A DNA stretch of 64,000 nucleotides, from NCBI RefSeq assembly GCF_000334215.1, contig NZ_AMQY01000001.1, positions 1-64,000 on the forward strand, written 5' to 3'. The stretch comes from Vreelandella jeotgali Hwa (GTDB lineage Bacteria > Pseudomonadota > Gammaproteobacteria > Pseudomonadales > Halomonadaceae). The notes under the pieces were generated by a model. That model saw only the letters and a list, made by a program, of their open reading frames with translations, made no database searches and had not been told where the DNA came from. Positions 27,130 to 35,845 of the stretch are shown piece by piece (the stretch's first letter is position 1; every line of letters begins with the position of its first letter). The position numbers and the translations under genes are program-made.

Positions 27130-30100
27130 TTACCGCAAACGAATGCGCTTATCCGCCCGAATGGCGTCGTCCAACTCTTTTCTCAGCGCTTCCAGAAAGG
27201 CATCCACTTCCTGCTGGCTTTCCAGATACACGCCTTCGTGGCTGTGACTTAACACGTCGCTGACGCTGACGCTGGTAACCGGCTTGGGTGCGGCAACGGC
27301 GGCAGGCTCGCGCACTTCACCAACACCTGTGGCTGGGCCGCTTCGTGCTCTCGCGGCGGTGCCATGCTTGTGCTGGCTTGTGCTGTCTGCCTGGGAGTTG
27401 GTATTGCCCGCTGCGCTGTTGTCGCTTTTGCTGCTGCCTGCCTGTTGGCTTGCCGTGCGCTGGCGTTCCGCCTCGGCCTGCTGCTCACGGTAGAGCTCAC
27501 CAAGGCTTTCCTGCTCGCGGTCATCTGCGGTTTCACTTTGCAGCATGTAGATCTGCGCGATATTGGGCGTGGCGTCGATATCCTGCTTGAGCAGCTGCAG
27601 CGGGCGCAGCAGACGGTTGCTCAGATCCGGCGTACCGATGCCGCTTTTATCTATTTCGGCGCTCACGCGGGCAATGCGCTTGTCGATAAGCCCTGCGGCG
27701 TTCTCGCGCTTCTGCGCCAGCAGCTGCGTGTTGGTTTGATCAACGGTGTGAATCAGCCCGGCGACGTTCTGCAGCATGCCGTAGGGCGCGTCGGAGGTGT
27801 AGATGCGATCCAGCTCGGCCAGCGCTGCCTGGGCCTCGGACTCTTTCTCCAGCGCCGTACGGTTGGGCGCGAAGCGGTTCAGCGCCTGCTGTAGCTGGTT
27901 CCATATAGTGAGCTGTTTGGTAAAAAACTCGTGGAGGTCGCGATAGTCCTCTTCAAGGTCGAGCAGGTCATCCTTTTGCTTGTTCACCGCCTTGAAGAAA
28001 TCGAAGCTGTCGTCGATGCGCAGCAGGCGTTCGACCTCCTTGAGGGTGCTGTCGATAACAGTACGCCCCGGAAAGTGGCTCACCTCTGTCTTGCTGCGGT
28101 AGGCCTCCAGATCCTTTTTCCAGGCGCTAAACTGTTCGATATAGAAGGCATACAGCTCGGCCTCGCCGGTGGGCCCGAGCCTGGCGAACAGATCCTTGGT
28201 GAGGTTGCGGACCTCGCGCAGTACAGCGTCATCGGTCCGGCGTTTCTTATGGATTCTGACGCCACTGCGCTGACGGCTGTTGTTGAGCAGCTCGAACGCT
28301 TCCTTGCCGCCAAGCGTTGAGCCCGAGGTATGAAACGTGAGCCGACCCGCAGCGTACAGTCGACCCAACACCAGCAGGGTTTCGTCTGTCGGCCAGCCAA
28401 AGGGCCGATTACTAAAACGCTCCAACAGCGGGTTGAGCGGTACCGGCTCGCTGCCGTGCAGGCCGATGTACTGCTCGACTTCACGCACCGCCTGGGGGTT
28501 ACCCTCTTCGCCGTCCAGATCGATAGCCTGCACCCCGATATCGTCGGCGGTCATGATCGCCAGCAGCTCGCGCATGGGCTCCGGCGTCAGTACCGCCAGG
28601 TAGCCCAGCTTGCTGTAAGTATTTTCCAGCAGATACTCGCAGGCGTCGTCCAGGCGGCTGGCGAGATGGCTGCCTTTCAGTTCCAGCTTCTGGCCCAGGG
28701 CATAAACGTCAGCGTCCAGCAGCATGTCTTCCAGCCGTACCAGCAGATGCTTGCGACGCTCCTGATTTTCTCGCCCACGGTCAGCCAGAATGCGCTCAAT
28801 GCTGTTGTCTCCCGAGGCAGTATTCAGGCGAATAAACTTCTCGGTCTTGATGTAGGTGCGCAGATCGTCAAAAAAGGCCTTGCTGTCGCCCAGTCGGATC
28901 AACACCTGGCCACCGTCTTCCCCGCTACGGTGGAGGCAACCGGTCTCACCGCTGTGTACCGAGTAGCGATGACCGTAGTCGATATCCAGCGGCGATACGA
29001 CCTCAACGCGCAGCTGGCCTTGCAGGCGGCCGTCAATGGTATGACCGTCCAAATAGCGGCCAATGCTGTAGTCGGTCCTGTTCAGCGGATAGCGATACTT
29101 GTTGCGGTCACGCAGGCGATCCCGATAAATCATGTCCGCCAGCAGCTTGTTCTCGTCGCTGCCGGTAATCTCGGTGGCCTTGATCTGGCGCGTGATGTCG
29201 CGCTCTTCGTTGGTGAGGAACAGAAACTCCTCACCGTTGCGGGTCACCAGGCTTTCCTTTTCCAGCCGCGCCAGCGTCCCGTCCAGGCGTTCACGAATCG
29301 CCAGGCGATCGTCGTCAATGCGGGTGATGGAAAGCGTCACCAGGTTGTCGAGGGTGCCCTTGACCAGATCCACGTAGCGGATCATGAACAAGGTGCGCAG
29401 AATCTCCACGTCGCCTTCATCCAGCGCCACGTTATCGCTGGCCTGGTTGATGGTGCGCTTGACGGCGGTATCCAGAAAACCTTCCACGGCACGGTAGAAA
29501 CTGTGCATGGGCACCAGCGTGCCGATGGGCCGGTCGCTGACGGCCTTGGCCGCCATCTGAAAGGCGTCCAGCATGGAGCGTTCGCCGTACGCCAGGTGCG
29601 CGCCGGTGGCCCCTACCTTGCGGATTTCTTCAAATACCTTCTGTACCAGCTGGAAGTGGTACGGCACGAACGGGTAATTGGCGATGAAGCTGTCTTCATC
29701 TTCCAAGTTTTTGAGCGTTGGGCCGGAGCGGTCGAAGGTGAGCTGATTGCGTAGAATGGTGCCCTGGTCATCGTATACCCGCGCCAGCTCGTCAGCGGCT
29801 TCGGGGGTCTTGGGCAGCAGGCGCTTGCGGATCACTTCGTCAGAGTTGGAGCTGGACAGTGACAGCCGCGTCTTGAAACGTCCGGCGATCTTGGAAAAAT
29901 CGTTGGCCTTGGCCGCGGTCATATCACCCAGGACGGCGTCCATGTCGGCCTGAGAGGTCACCACGATCCAGGCACGACCGCCGCAGATGGTGCCGAGATT
30001 TTCGGTCAGGGTTTGCAGCGTCAACATCAGACGCGTATCGCTGCCGATGAACTGCCCGACCTCATCGACCATGAAGACCATTCGCCGTCCAGCGGGCTGG

Positions 30101-30873
30101 GCGTCCAGGTACTCCTTTACCCAGCGGCAAAAGCTCTCGACCGACACACTAAAGGCGTCTTCGGACTCCTCAAACCACTTGTGCGCGGCTTCCGGCGACA
30201 TGTCGAGCGCCTGGCTTAGCGCCCATTCGGTATCGTCCTGGTTGAACTGATAGCCGTCACGCTCGGCTTCCCAGACCGATCCGCTGGCCGCCTGAAAGGC
30301 TTCACGGAAGCGCTCCAGGGCACCGCGCTGAGCGAGGTGACGCTCCATGTGGGCGATATGCGGGTGATCACCGCTGAACCCCTGGTACTCGTTGAAGACG
30401 CGCAGAAAGACGCCAAGAATCGGGTTGCCGTCGTCGTTGGAGCCGGCCTTGCTGTCAATGTTGAACAGGATGACGTCGGCCGGCTGCCGCACCGCTTTGG
30501 CCACATCAGCACGGATCGTCGCATCCTGGAGCTTGTGCTCATCAAAGAAATCGGCCGCGCGGCGTTGATTACCCACGTCGTCTTCGGCCTCGACGTTGGC
30601 CAGCAGATACGACAGCGCCTTGAGGAAGTGCGACTTGCCCGAACCGAAGAAGCCCGAGATCCACACGCCAACACGGTTGGCAATGGACGGATCGTCCAGC
30701 GGCGTGGCGTAGGATTCAAAAAACGCGCGGAAGTGGGTTTCCAGCTCGTTGGTGACGACGTACTCGTCAAGCTCCTGGTACACCGTTTCACGATCGTTCT
30801 GATCGGCCTTGACCACACCGTTGATGGAACGGTGCAGTGGCTTGAGAAAAAGATCCTGAATCTGCATGGACAT
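27130..30873 (-). CDS. brxC: BREX P-loop ATPase BrxC
   Basis: The 1247-residue large ATPase of type I BREX (PglY-like). It begins MSMQIQDLFLKPLHRSINGV with Walker A GFFGSGKSH at residues 74-82; a conserved VFMVDEVGQFIG segment supplies Walker B. Long helical regions follow, then a low-complexity Ser/Gln/Asn linker and a C-terminal segment GVYLESQQEVDAFLEALRKE. The start at 30873 is supported by AGGAAGGA 6 nt upstream; the open frame extends 53 codons further into brxB without a start signal. Confidence 0.96.
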   Translation of the reverse strand: MSMQIQDLFLKPLHRSINGVVKADQNDRETVYQELDEYVVTNELETHFRAFFESYATPLDDPSIANRVGVWISGFFGSGKSHFLKALSYLLANVEAEDDVGNQRRAADFFDEHKLQDATIRADVAKAVRQPADVILFNIDSKAGSNDDGNPILGVFLRVFNEYQGFSGDHPHIAHMERHLAQRGALERFREAFQAASGSVWEAERDGYQFNQDDTEWALSQALDMSPEAAHKWFEESEDAFSVSVESFCRWVKEYLDAQPAGRRMVFMVDEVGQFIGSDTRLMLTLQTLTENLGTICGGRAWIVVTSQADMDAVLGDMTAAKANDFSKIAGRFKTRLSLSSSNSDEVIRKRLLPKTPEAADELARVYDDQGTILRNQLTFDRSGPTLKNLEDEDSFIANYPFVPYHFQLVQKVFEEIRKVGATGAHLAYGERSMLDAFQMAAKAVSDRPIGTLVPMHSFYRAVEGFLDTAVKRTINQASDNVALDEGDVEILRTLFMIRYVDLVKGTLDNLVTLSITRIDDDRLAIRERLDGTLARLEKESLVTRNGEEFLFLTNEERDITRQIKATEITGSDENKLLADMIYRDRLRDRNKYRYPLNRTDYSIGRYLDGHTIDGRLQGQLRVEVVSPLDIDYGHRYSVHSGETGCLHRSGEDGGQVLIRLGDSKAFFDDLRTYIKTEKFIRLNTASGDNSIERILADRGRENQERRKHLLVRLEDMLLDADVYALGQKLELKGSHLASRLDDACEYLLENTYSKLGYLAVLTPEPMRELLAIMTADDIGVQAIDLDGEEGNPQAVREVEQYIGLHGSEPVPLNPLLERFSNRPFGWPTDETLLVLGRLYAAGRLTFHTSGSTLGGKEAFELLNNSRQRSGVRIHKKRRTDDAVLREVRNLTKDLFARLGPTGEAELYAFYIEQFSAWKKDLEAYRSKTEVSHFPGRTVIDSTLKEVERLLRIDDSFDFFKAVNKQKDDLLDLEEDYRDLHEFFTKQLTIWNQLQQALNRFAPNRTALEKESEAQAALAELDRIYTSDAPYGMLQNVAGLIHTVDQTNTQLLAQKRENAAGLIDKRIARVSAEIDKSGIGTPDLSNRLLRPLQLLKQDIDATPNIAQIYMLQSETADDREQESLGELYREQQAEAERQRTASQQAGSSKSDNSAAGNTNSQADSTSQHKHGTAARARSGPATGVGEVREPAAVAAPKPVTSVSVSDVLSHSHEGVYLESQQEVDAFLEALRKELDDAIRADKRIRLR

Positions 30874-31009
30874 GTCGGTTCCTTCCTGGAGGCAAGAAAT
30901 CAGTGCAGCAATGCCAGGCTCCGTGCCTCTGCACAAGGCAAGGCGATACGGGAGCGATGTGGCCATACCTGCTGGAGATGAAAACGTCTGACGACCTTTC
31001 AGGACGTTT

Positions 31010-31663
31010 TCATGGCACCAACTGAAAGGCACGATAATAAGGGTTGCTGGTTACCCGGTTGAACAGGGTCAGCTGCTGACCGTCGTACCCGCCGGGATAA
31101 AAGATGACCAGCGGCTTGTGCCCGAGCCTGCTGTGCAGGGCGTTGAGCAGGCTGTGGGCACGCAGCATCGGCCAGACGTTGCCAACGCCGGATATCAGCA
31201 CCATATCAGGATCATCCGACAGGGCATGTCGTATCAGGTAGGGAGCCAGCTTATCCATGTGCAGCGGGCCGCGCAGCGCCTTGAGCAGGGCGGCATCTCC
31301 CTTGGCCTGTTGCATGGCAATGGCCTTGTCCAGAAAGCCGCGCTCGCTCAGGTAATCACGCAGAAGCGCCAGCAGATTGACGTGATCCACCTGGAGCTCC
31401 GCATGCTGGCGCGTCAACAAGCCTTTGAGAAAGGTCAGATACTCGCGGACCTGAAGCTCTTGTTCCGGCTGATAATCGAAGATCCAGAAGCCGATTTCGT
31501 TGCCCAGACCCTGGCCAGACAGAAACGTATCGCTGGTGATCTTTTCCGGTATCCGGTTGAGCCGCTCCTGCAGCTGGGCATCTATCTGATACGGGGCGGT
31601 ATGGTCTGATGAGGTCAATGGCTTCTTCCTGACATGGCGGGCATTGCTCTTTATTGCGAGCAC
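31010..31663 (-). CDS. brxB: BREX protein BrxB (DUF1788)
   Basis: A 200-residue class protein of unknown biochemical role, essential in some type I systems. Family features seen are FWIFDYQPEQELQVREYL, LISGVGNVWPMLRAHSLLNAL and the C-terminal LVIFYPGGYDGQQLTLF. The frame has GTG at 31663 and TTG at 31618 with AGGAAG 7 nt upstream; the latter start is plausible, so the N-terminus is unsure. It lies between brxA and brxC. Confidence 0.94.
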   Translation of the reverse strand: MLAIKSNARHVRKKPLTSSDHTAPYQIDAQLQERLNRIPEKITSDTFLSGQGLGNEIGFWIFDYQPEQELQVREYLTFLKGLLTRQHAELQVDHVNLLALLRDYLSERGFLDKAIAMQQAKGDAALLKALRGPLHMDKLAPYLIRHALSDDPDMVLISGVGNVWPMLRAHSLLNALHSRLGHKPLVIFYPGGYDGQQLTLFNRVTSNPYYRAFQLVP

Positions 31664-31698
31664 ACGACGGCCCTATCCCTGATACGACGCATCAACGC

Positions 31699-32316
31699 CT
31701 AGCGTGGGCGCAAGGCCAACAGACAGCGGCGGATTCTATCCAGGTGATGATGCTCAAGCAGCGTCAGCACATCATCGCGAACGATCAGCGGCTGTATTTG
31801 GCGATGATGATTGTCGGCGATCAAACCGACTTCGTATAGCATGCGAAACGCCACTTGCCTTATCTTTTTTCGCGTGGAGGCTGACCAACGAGCGATCGCC
31901 GGATCCCGCGAGCTCCGCTCCTCGAGAAACTCTTCCCACTGCCAGGGCTTAAGCGTTTCGGCTTGAACCACAAACGCATCGGCGACGACAACTTCCAGAA
32001 ACTCCAACAGTAGCCGGTTGCGCACCAGCGCCGCACAAAAGGCCAGTTGGGTAGCGAATTGTTCGTCACCATCGCACAACGCCCGCCAAAATGGAGAAGG
32101 CAATCGCGCCAGGCGTTGACGGATGGCTTGCGCCACGCGCCTGGCCGTGGCCGGCCGCGTTTTTTGCAGGCAGTTATCGTCGATAATGGCCGCCTTCCAG
32201 GCGGCATCGTCAACGTCGGCCAGCAGCAGCTCTGCCACAATACGGCTTTCGCGCACCATCAGCGGACCGCCGGTGAGATCAGAGTCGTAGTCACACGTTG
32301 AAGAGTGTAAAGGCAT
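31699..32316 (-). CDS. brxA: BREX protein BrxA (DUF1819)
   Basis: A 205-residue DNA-binding BREX protein. The N-terminus YDSDLTGGPLMVRESRIVAELLL and the C-terminal segment QVAFRMLYEVGLIADNHHRQI fit DUF1819. The start at 32316 keeps the conserved TGG-x-ES region. First gene of the core order A-B-C-X-Z-L. The 155 bp between alpA and this gene contain an inverted repeat GCCGCC-loop-GGCGGC near 32362-32380 and AT-rich sequence suited to a promoter. Confidence 0.93.
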   Translation of the reverse strand: MPLHSSTCDYDSDLTGGPLMVRESRIVAELLLADVDDAAWKAAIIDDNCLQKTRPATARRVAQAIRQRLARLPSPFWRALCDGDEQFATQLAFCAALVRNRLLLEFLEVVVADAFVVQAETLKPWQWEEFLEERSSRDPAIARWSASTRKKIRQVAFRMLYEVGLIADNHHRQIQPLIVRDDVLTLLEHHHLDRIRRCLLALRPR

Positions 32317-32472
32317 AAGCTTGCCGATAATATCCGGTTATATAGAGCGCAGAATGATGTCAGCCGCCATTCAGGCGGCCTCATTTCAACCGCAATGCGA
32401 CGCAGACTACCTGCTCAGGCAGACGGCACCAAACCAAGCCGGACAAAGATTCTCCTCGCCCGTATTCTGCCC

Positions 32473-32658
32473 TTAGTCATCATTACGCTGACGAATCAGA
32501 TTATCGATCCATTCCTCGACTTCGTGTTTTACCCAGGCTTTGCTGCGCTTTCCGATGCTGACTGGTCGTGGGAAATCCCCCGCCTCCATGAGCCGGTAGA
32601 GCGCCGAACGGCTCAATGAACATTTTTTGAGCACCTCGGGCAGTCTCAGTAGGGCCAT
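32473..32658 (-). CDS. AlpA-family excisionase/regulator, copy B
   Basis: A 61-residue helix-turn-helix protein: KKCSLSRSALYRLMEAGDFPRPVSIG then WVKHEVEEWIDNLIRQR. It starts at the ATG preceded by AGGAGG, as in copy A. It lies directly between the helicase and brxA, so it may control the BREX operon, island excision, or both. Confidence 0.9.
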   Translation of the reverse strand: MALLRLPEVLKKCSLSRSALYRLMEAGDFPRPVSIGKRSKAWVKHEVEEWIDNLIRQRNDD

Positions 32659-32709
32659 GTGACCTCCTAATAGATGGATGTTTCTCGGCATACATCAGTT
32701 AATAAGGGG
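32647..32709. repeat. Inverted repeat copy B
   Basis: 63 bp identical in opposite orientation to 10354-10416, covering the alpA leader and first codons. Confidence 0.9.
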
Positions 32710-32781
32710 CACGCTGAGATTTTTGCCCTATTGCATAAATTTTTTTCAGCACGCGTTATGCGACCGGGAGTAAAAAAGCCT

Positions 32782-34296
32782 TTAATCCGTCAGCCGCAGC
32801 GCCACCAGGCGCTCAAAAAAATCCCGGGAAAACGCCACGTCAGTCTGGTGGGTGCTCGCGGTGGAATGGCCGGAAAACGTCAATGACACGTCCGATGAAT
32901 CAAGCGTGGTTCCCGGCCCTTCAGCAGATGATGTCGCGTTGTCAGGCGGTGTATCCGGCGACGCCATGCCGGGTGCCGATGTGTTCGTCCCCTGCTGTGA
33001 GTCGGACGGCGTGTCGGCGGTGACCCTGGCCAGATCCTCGGGCAGATCATCGCTCAACCGGCGCGCATGATGACGCAGCAACGGCTCATTGAGCCCGTAC
33101 CAGTAGCAGGTCGTGTCGTGTTGATGGGTGCGTCGGATAATCCGCCCCAGCACCTGCCGAAAAAATGTTTCGGTGCGGATGTGGCTGAGATAGCAGCAGA
33201 CATGCAGCCGCGGAATATCCACGCCCTCACTGACCATGCCGACCGAGACAATCCACGGTTTGGTGCCCTCACGAAAACGCTGCAGTTTTGCGTGAGCGTT
33301 CGGTTCACGGCTGGTGACCAGGCAAACGTCATGCCCCCGTTCCTCCAGTTGCTGGGCAATCCCTTCGGCGTGCTGGATGTCGGCCGCCACCACCAGGCCG
33401 GCGGCGTCCGGGTGCTGTTGGCGCACCGCGGCCAGGCGCTGGCATCCCAGCGTCAGCAACCTGTCGATCAGGGCATCATCATGCACCAGGCGCGCGTAGT
33501 GAACGGCCGGGTGTCTCAACAGGCCCGGGATATGGGAGAAGCGATGGGTTTCCGGCCGGCCGGTTTTCAGATGAACCCCCTTCAGCGTGATGGAGCGATT
33601 ATCGACCAGCTCCACCTGGGGGTAGCGGCAGACGCCATCGGCGATGGCATCACGCAGTGTATAAACGAAGTCCGGCTGCAGCTCGTGTTGCTCTGGCGGG
33701 GTTGAGGATGTCGCGTTCTTTTTTTCGTGGCGGCTATCATCCACTTCCAGATAGCGCAACAACGGCATGCAACTCCCGTCGCTACGCCACGGGGTACCGG
33801 AAAGCGCTACGGTATAAAGCACATGCCGTTCCAGTGCCATCAGCGCCCTGCCCCACTCATTGCCGGCGGCCGGATTTCCCTCATGACCGGCAGCATGGTG
33901 GCTTTCATCCCAGATCAGAAGAATGCGTGCCTGCTGTCCCAGGCGCATGAGGTCGTTCAGGCGATTTTTCAGGGCATGGTAGGTAAAGCCGGCGCCCGAG
34001 GCGCCCAGCTGGCCATTCATGCTGAGATCGGTGACCTCTTCGAGCGATGCCACCGCGCTGCTGACGACAGCGCGGGTCGGTCCCAGGTAGAGGACATAAT
34101 CAATCACATCCTGCTCCAGCAGAACGTTGGCCAGAGACGCGGCAAAATACATCTTGCCGGCGCCCGGCGTGGCCTGGCACAGAAAGTGCGGTGTTTGCGG
34201 CGACAGTGTTTGCAGTGCCTGCTGCAGGCACTCGGTCTGCCAGCGCCGAAGGGGCGGCAGGTCAAACGCTGTGGCCTGGTCAAGTTGCTGGCTCAT
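32782..34296 (-). CDS. SF2 DEAD/DEAH-type helicase upstream of BREX
   Basis: A 504-residue protein. The Q-like start LRRWQTECLQQAL is followed by motif I ATPGAGKM (Met in place of the usual Thr/Ser after the lysine), motif II WDESHHAAGHE, SGTPWRSDG (motif III area), and a C-terminal helicase domain ending with VLGRIIRRTH (motif VI). The last about 90 residues are a Ser/Thr/Pro/Gly-rich linker and a conserved tail DVAFSRDFFERLVALRL. It overlaps the 241-residue gene by 4 bp and precedes alpA. A decayed copy of its 3' end is at 10020-10315. Confidence 0.88.
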   Translation of the reverse strand: MSQQLDQATAFDLPPLRRWQTECLQQALQTLSPQTPHFLCQATPGAGKMYFAASLANVLLEQDVIDYVLYLGPTRAVVSSAVASLEEVTDLSMNGQLGASGAGFTYHALKNRLNDLMRLGQQARILLIWDESHHAAGHEGNPAAGNEWGRALMALERHVLYTVALSGTPWRSDGSCMPLLRYLEVDDSRHEKKNATSSTPPEQHELQPDFVYTLRDAIADGVCRYPQVELVDNRSITLKGVHLKTGRPETHRFSHIPGLLRHPAVHYARLVHDDALIDRLLTLGCQRLAAVRQQHPDAAGLVVAADIQHAEGIAQQLEERGHDVCLVTSREPNAHAKLQRFREGTKPWIVSVGMVSEGVDIPRLHVCCYLSHIRTETFFRQVLGRIIRRTHQHDTTCYWYGLNEPLLRHHARRLSDDLPEDLARVTADTPSDSQQGTNTSAPGMASPDTPPDNATSSAEGPGTTLDSSDVSLTFSGHSTASTHQTDVAFSRDFFERLVALRLTD

Positions 34297-35018
34297 GCTT
34301 CGCCCTCCTCACGGTCTTCATCCGCCAGGGTGCGACGCAGCTTGATATTCGCGTCCAGCTGGCCCTTCAACCGGCTGCCCTGGGCGATGGCCGCTTCCAT
34401 CATCGGAGTAATCCAACCTGATGCCCGGGGAAACCGAGCCAATAGCTGCCGGTAATATTCGGACTCCCCCATGACGGTTTCCATCTCCGTTCGCAGGGTA
34501 TGTCGCTCCCATTCCAGGTGAGCCTGCAGCTCGCCATCCGTTATGGCTGGCTGATCGGAAGACGCGCTCGGTGTTTCGGGGGACGCCTCGGGTACATCCG
34601 ACACTGGCGATGGTTGCTGAGAGGCAGGCGGGTTGTCGTCGGCCTTGAGTGCAGGCACTGTCTCCTTGCCCGCGTGACCATCCTCGGTCGCAGGCGGGTC
34701 AGCCGGCCCGTTATCGATGTTCAGGCGAAAGACTTTCCGGCATTTTCCCAGCACATCGACCTGTTCGAGAAGGCCCTGTTTCTCCAGGGTCCTCAGGCGG
34801 TCACGTACGCGGTAGCGCAGCATATCCGGCTTGAACCCCTTGACCCCGGACTGCTGGAGCAGGAGATCACGCAGCGAAATAATGGTGAATGTCGTCCTTG
34901 AGCGAGCGTGATCCACCAGGAGATTGTCGAGTGCTTCAGCAATCATGCGGTCAGATGGATCGCTCATACGGCTTTTCTGAACGGGCAGGGTATTGGCGAG
35001 ATCAACGCTCGGGCTCAT
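34293..35018 (-). CDS. Winged-helix coiled-coil protein
   Basis: A 241-residue protein. Residues about 30-95 (MIAEALDNLLVDHARSRTTF...; YRVRDRLRTLEKQGLLEQV) look like a winged helix. A Pro/Ser/Glu-rich linker follows, then a C-terminal helical segment (WERHTLRTEMETVMGESEYY) likely to form a coiled coil. Not recognised by name. Its stop overlaps the helicase start, and its start overlaps the upstream small gene, so the three are translationally coupled. Confidence 0.7.
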   Translation of the reverse strand: MSPSVDLANTLPVQKSRMSDPSDRMIAEALDNLLVDHARSRTTFTIISLRDLLLQQSGVKGFKPDMLRYRVRDRLRTLEKQGLLEQVDVLGKCRKVFRLNIDNGPADPPATEDGHAGKETVPALKADDNPPASQQPSPVSDVPEASPETPSASSDQPAITDGELQAHLEWERHTLRTEMETVMGESEYYRQLLARFPRASGWITPMMEAAIAQGSRLKGQLDANIKLRRTLADEDREEGEA

Positions 35019-35215
35019 GACGTCACCTCCTGATGCCGGGAGATGACGTTTGCCGTCCGGGACAGAGCGTTGGCCTTACGCATATGCGCGTTATAGCGGC
35101 GGAAGCGCACTTTCAGGCTGCTGTTGGATTGCAGCGCGGCGATGGCCATGGCGCGGTGGGCAGCGGCTCGTGCGCTGTTCTTGTTACGATGGTGGGGTGC
35201 GGTCAAATGGACCAT
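35015..35215 (-). CDS. Small basic protein, first gene of the helicase-AlpA module
   Basis: A 66-residue, strongly basic protein (MVHLTAPHHRNKNSARAAAH, RFRRYNAHMRKANALS) with AAGGAG 8 nt upstream of its ATG. Its TGA overlaps the ATG of the winged-helix gene. Composition suggests nucleic-acid binding; no family recognised. Confidence 0.65.
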   Translation of the reverse strand: MVHLTAPHHRNKNSARAAAHRAMAIAALQSNSSLKVRFRRYNAHMRKANALSRTANVISRHQEVTS

Positions 35216-35560
35216 GGGTAGGACTCCTTTTGCTTGGAGCCGTCCCCGCTGTCGCCAAACAGGCTGGGGGCGGCCGTACGCAGGTTGGCGAACCGGTGCA
35301 AAAGGTAACCGGCAGACCCGGAGGTCTCCCACGCACGACCGCCATAGACATGGCAGGCAGTAAAAAAGCGCCTACACATGGAAGCGGCGCTTGTGCGCCT
35401 TTTGCTTTCCGGGTCGCCAAACCCGATCGAGCAATTTGGCTCGATGACCTGACGCTAGCAAGGCTCCACACTTCTGTAAAGTCTTAGGCTGCAGGGCAAT
35501 CGCATGAGTAGAATGATTATCAATTAATTCATGGTGAATGCAGACTCTGAGTGCAACACC

Positions 35561-35690
35561 TCATTGAATCGTTGAGGGACGCTTGTGACGCTTATCTATC
35601 AGTTCGCCCATCATTTCAATCGGACATTTGAAATCAAAGCGTTTGCGCGGACGCATGTTCAGCTCGAAGGCAATGGCATCAACGCCTGCG
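35561..35690 (-). pseudogene. IS30-family transposase C-terminal remnant
   Basis: The minus strand encodes AFELNMRPRKRFDFKCPIEM then MGELIDKRHKRPSTIQ and stop, the C-terminal pattern of IS30 transposases. The rest is missing. The remaining parts of 35216-35845 show a terminator-like stem on the plus strand at 35772-35792 (AGCCCC-loop-GGGGCTTTT) and no gene that I can support. Confidence 0.75.
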
Positions 35691-35845
35691 TAACGCCAAG
35701 GAAGGCCATTATTCTGCCCAAAAGCTCGCCGTGAAGACTCTACCTCTCACCACCGGGATAAGCGGCCTACAAGCCCCGAGAAAGGGGCTTTTCCGTGGAT
35801 TTTGCCGTTATGTGATAAACTATTGGTCACTGCACAGGAGTCCGC

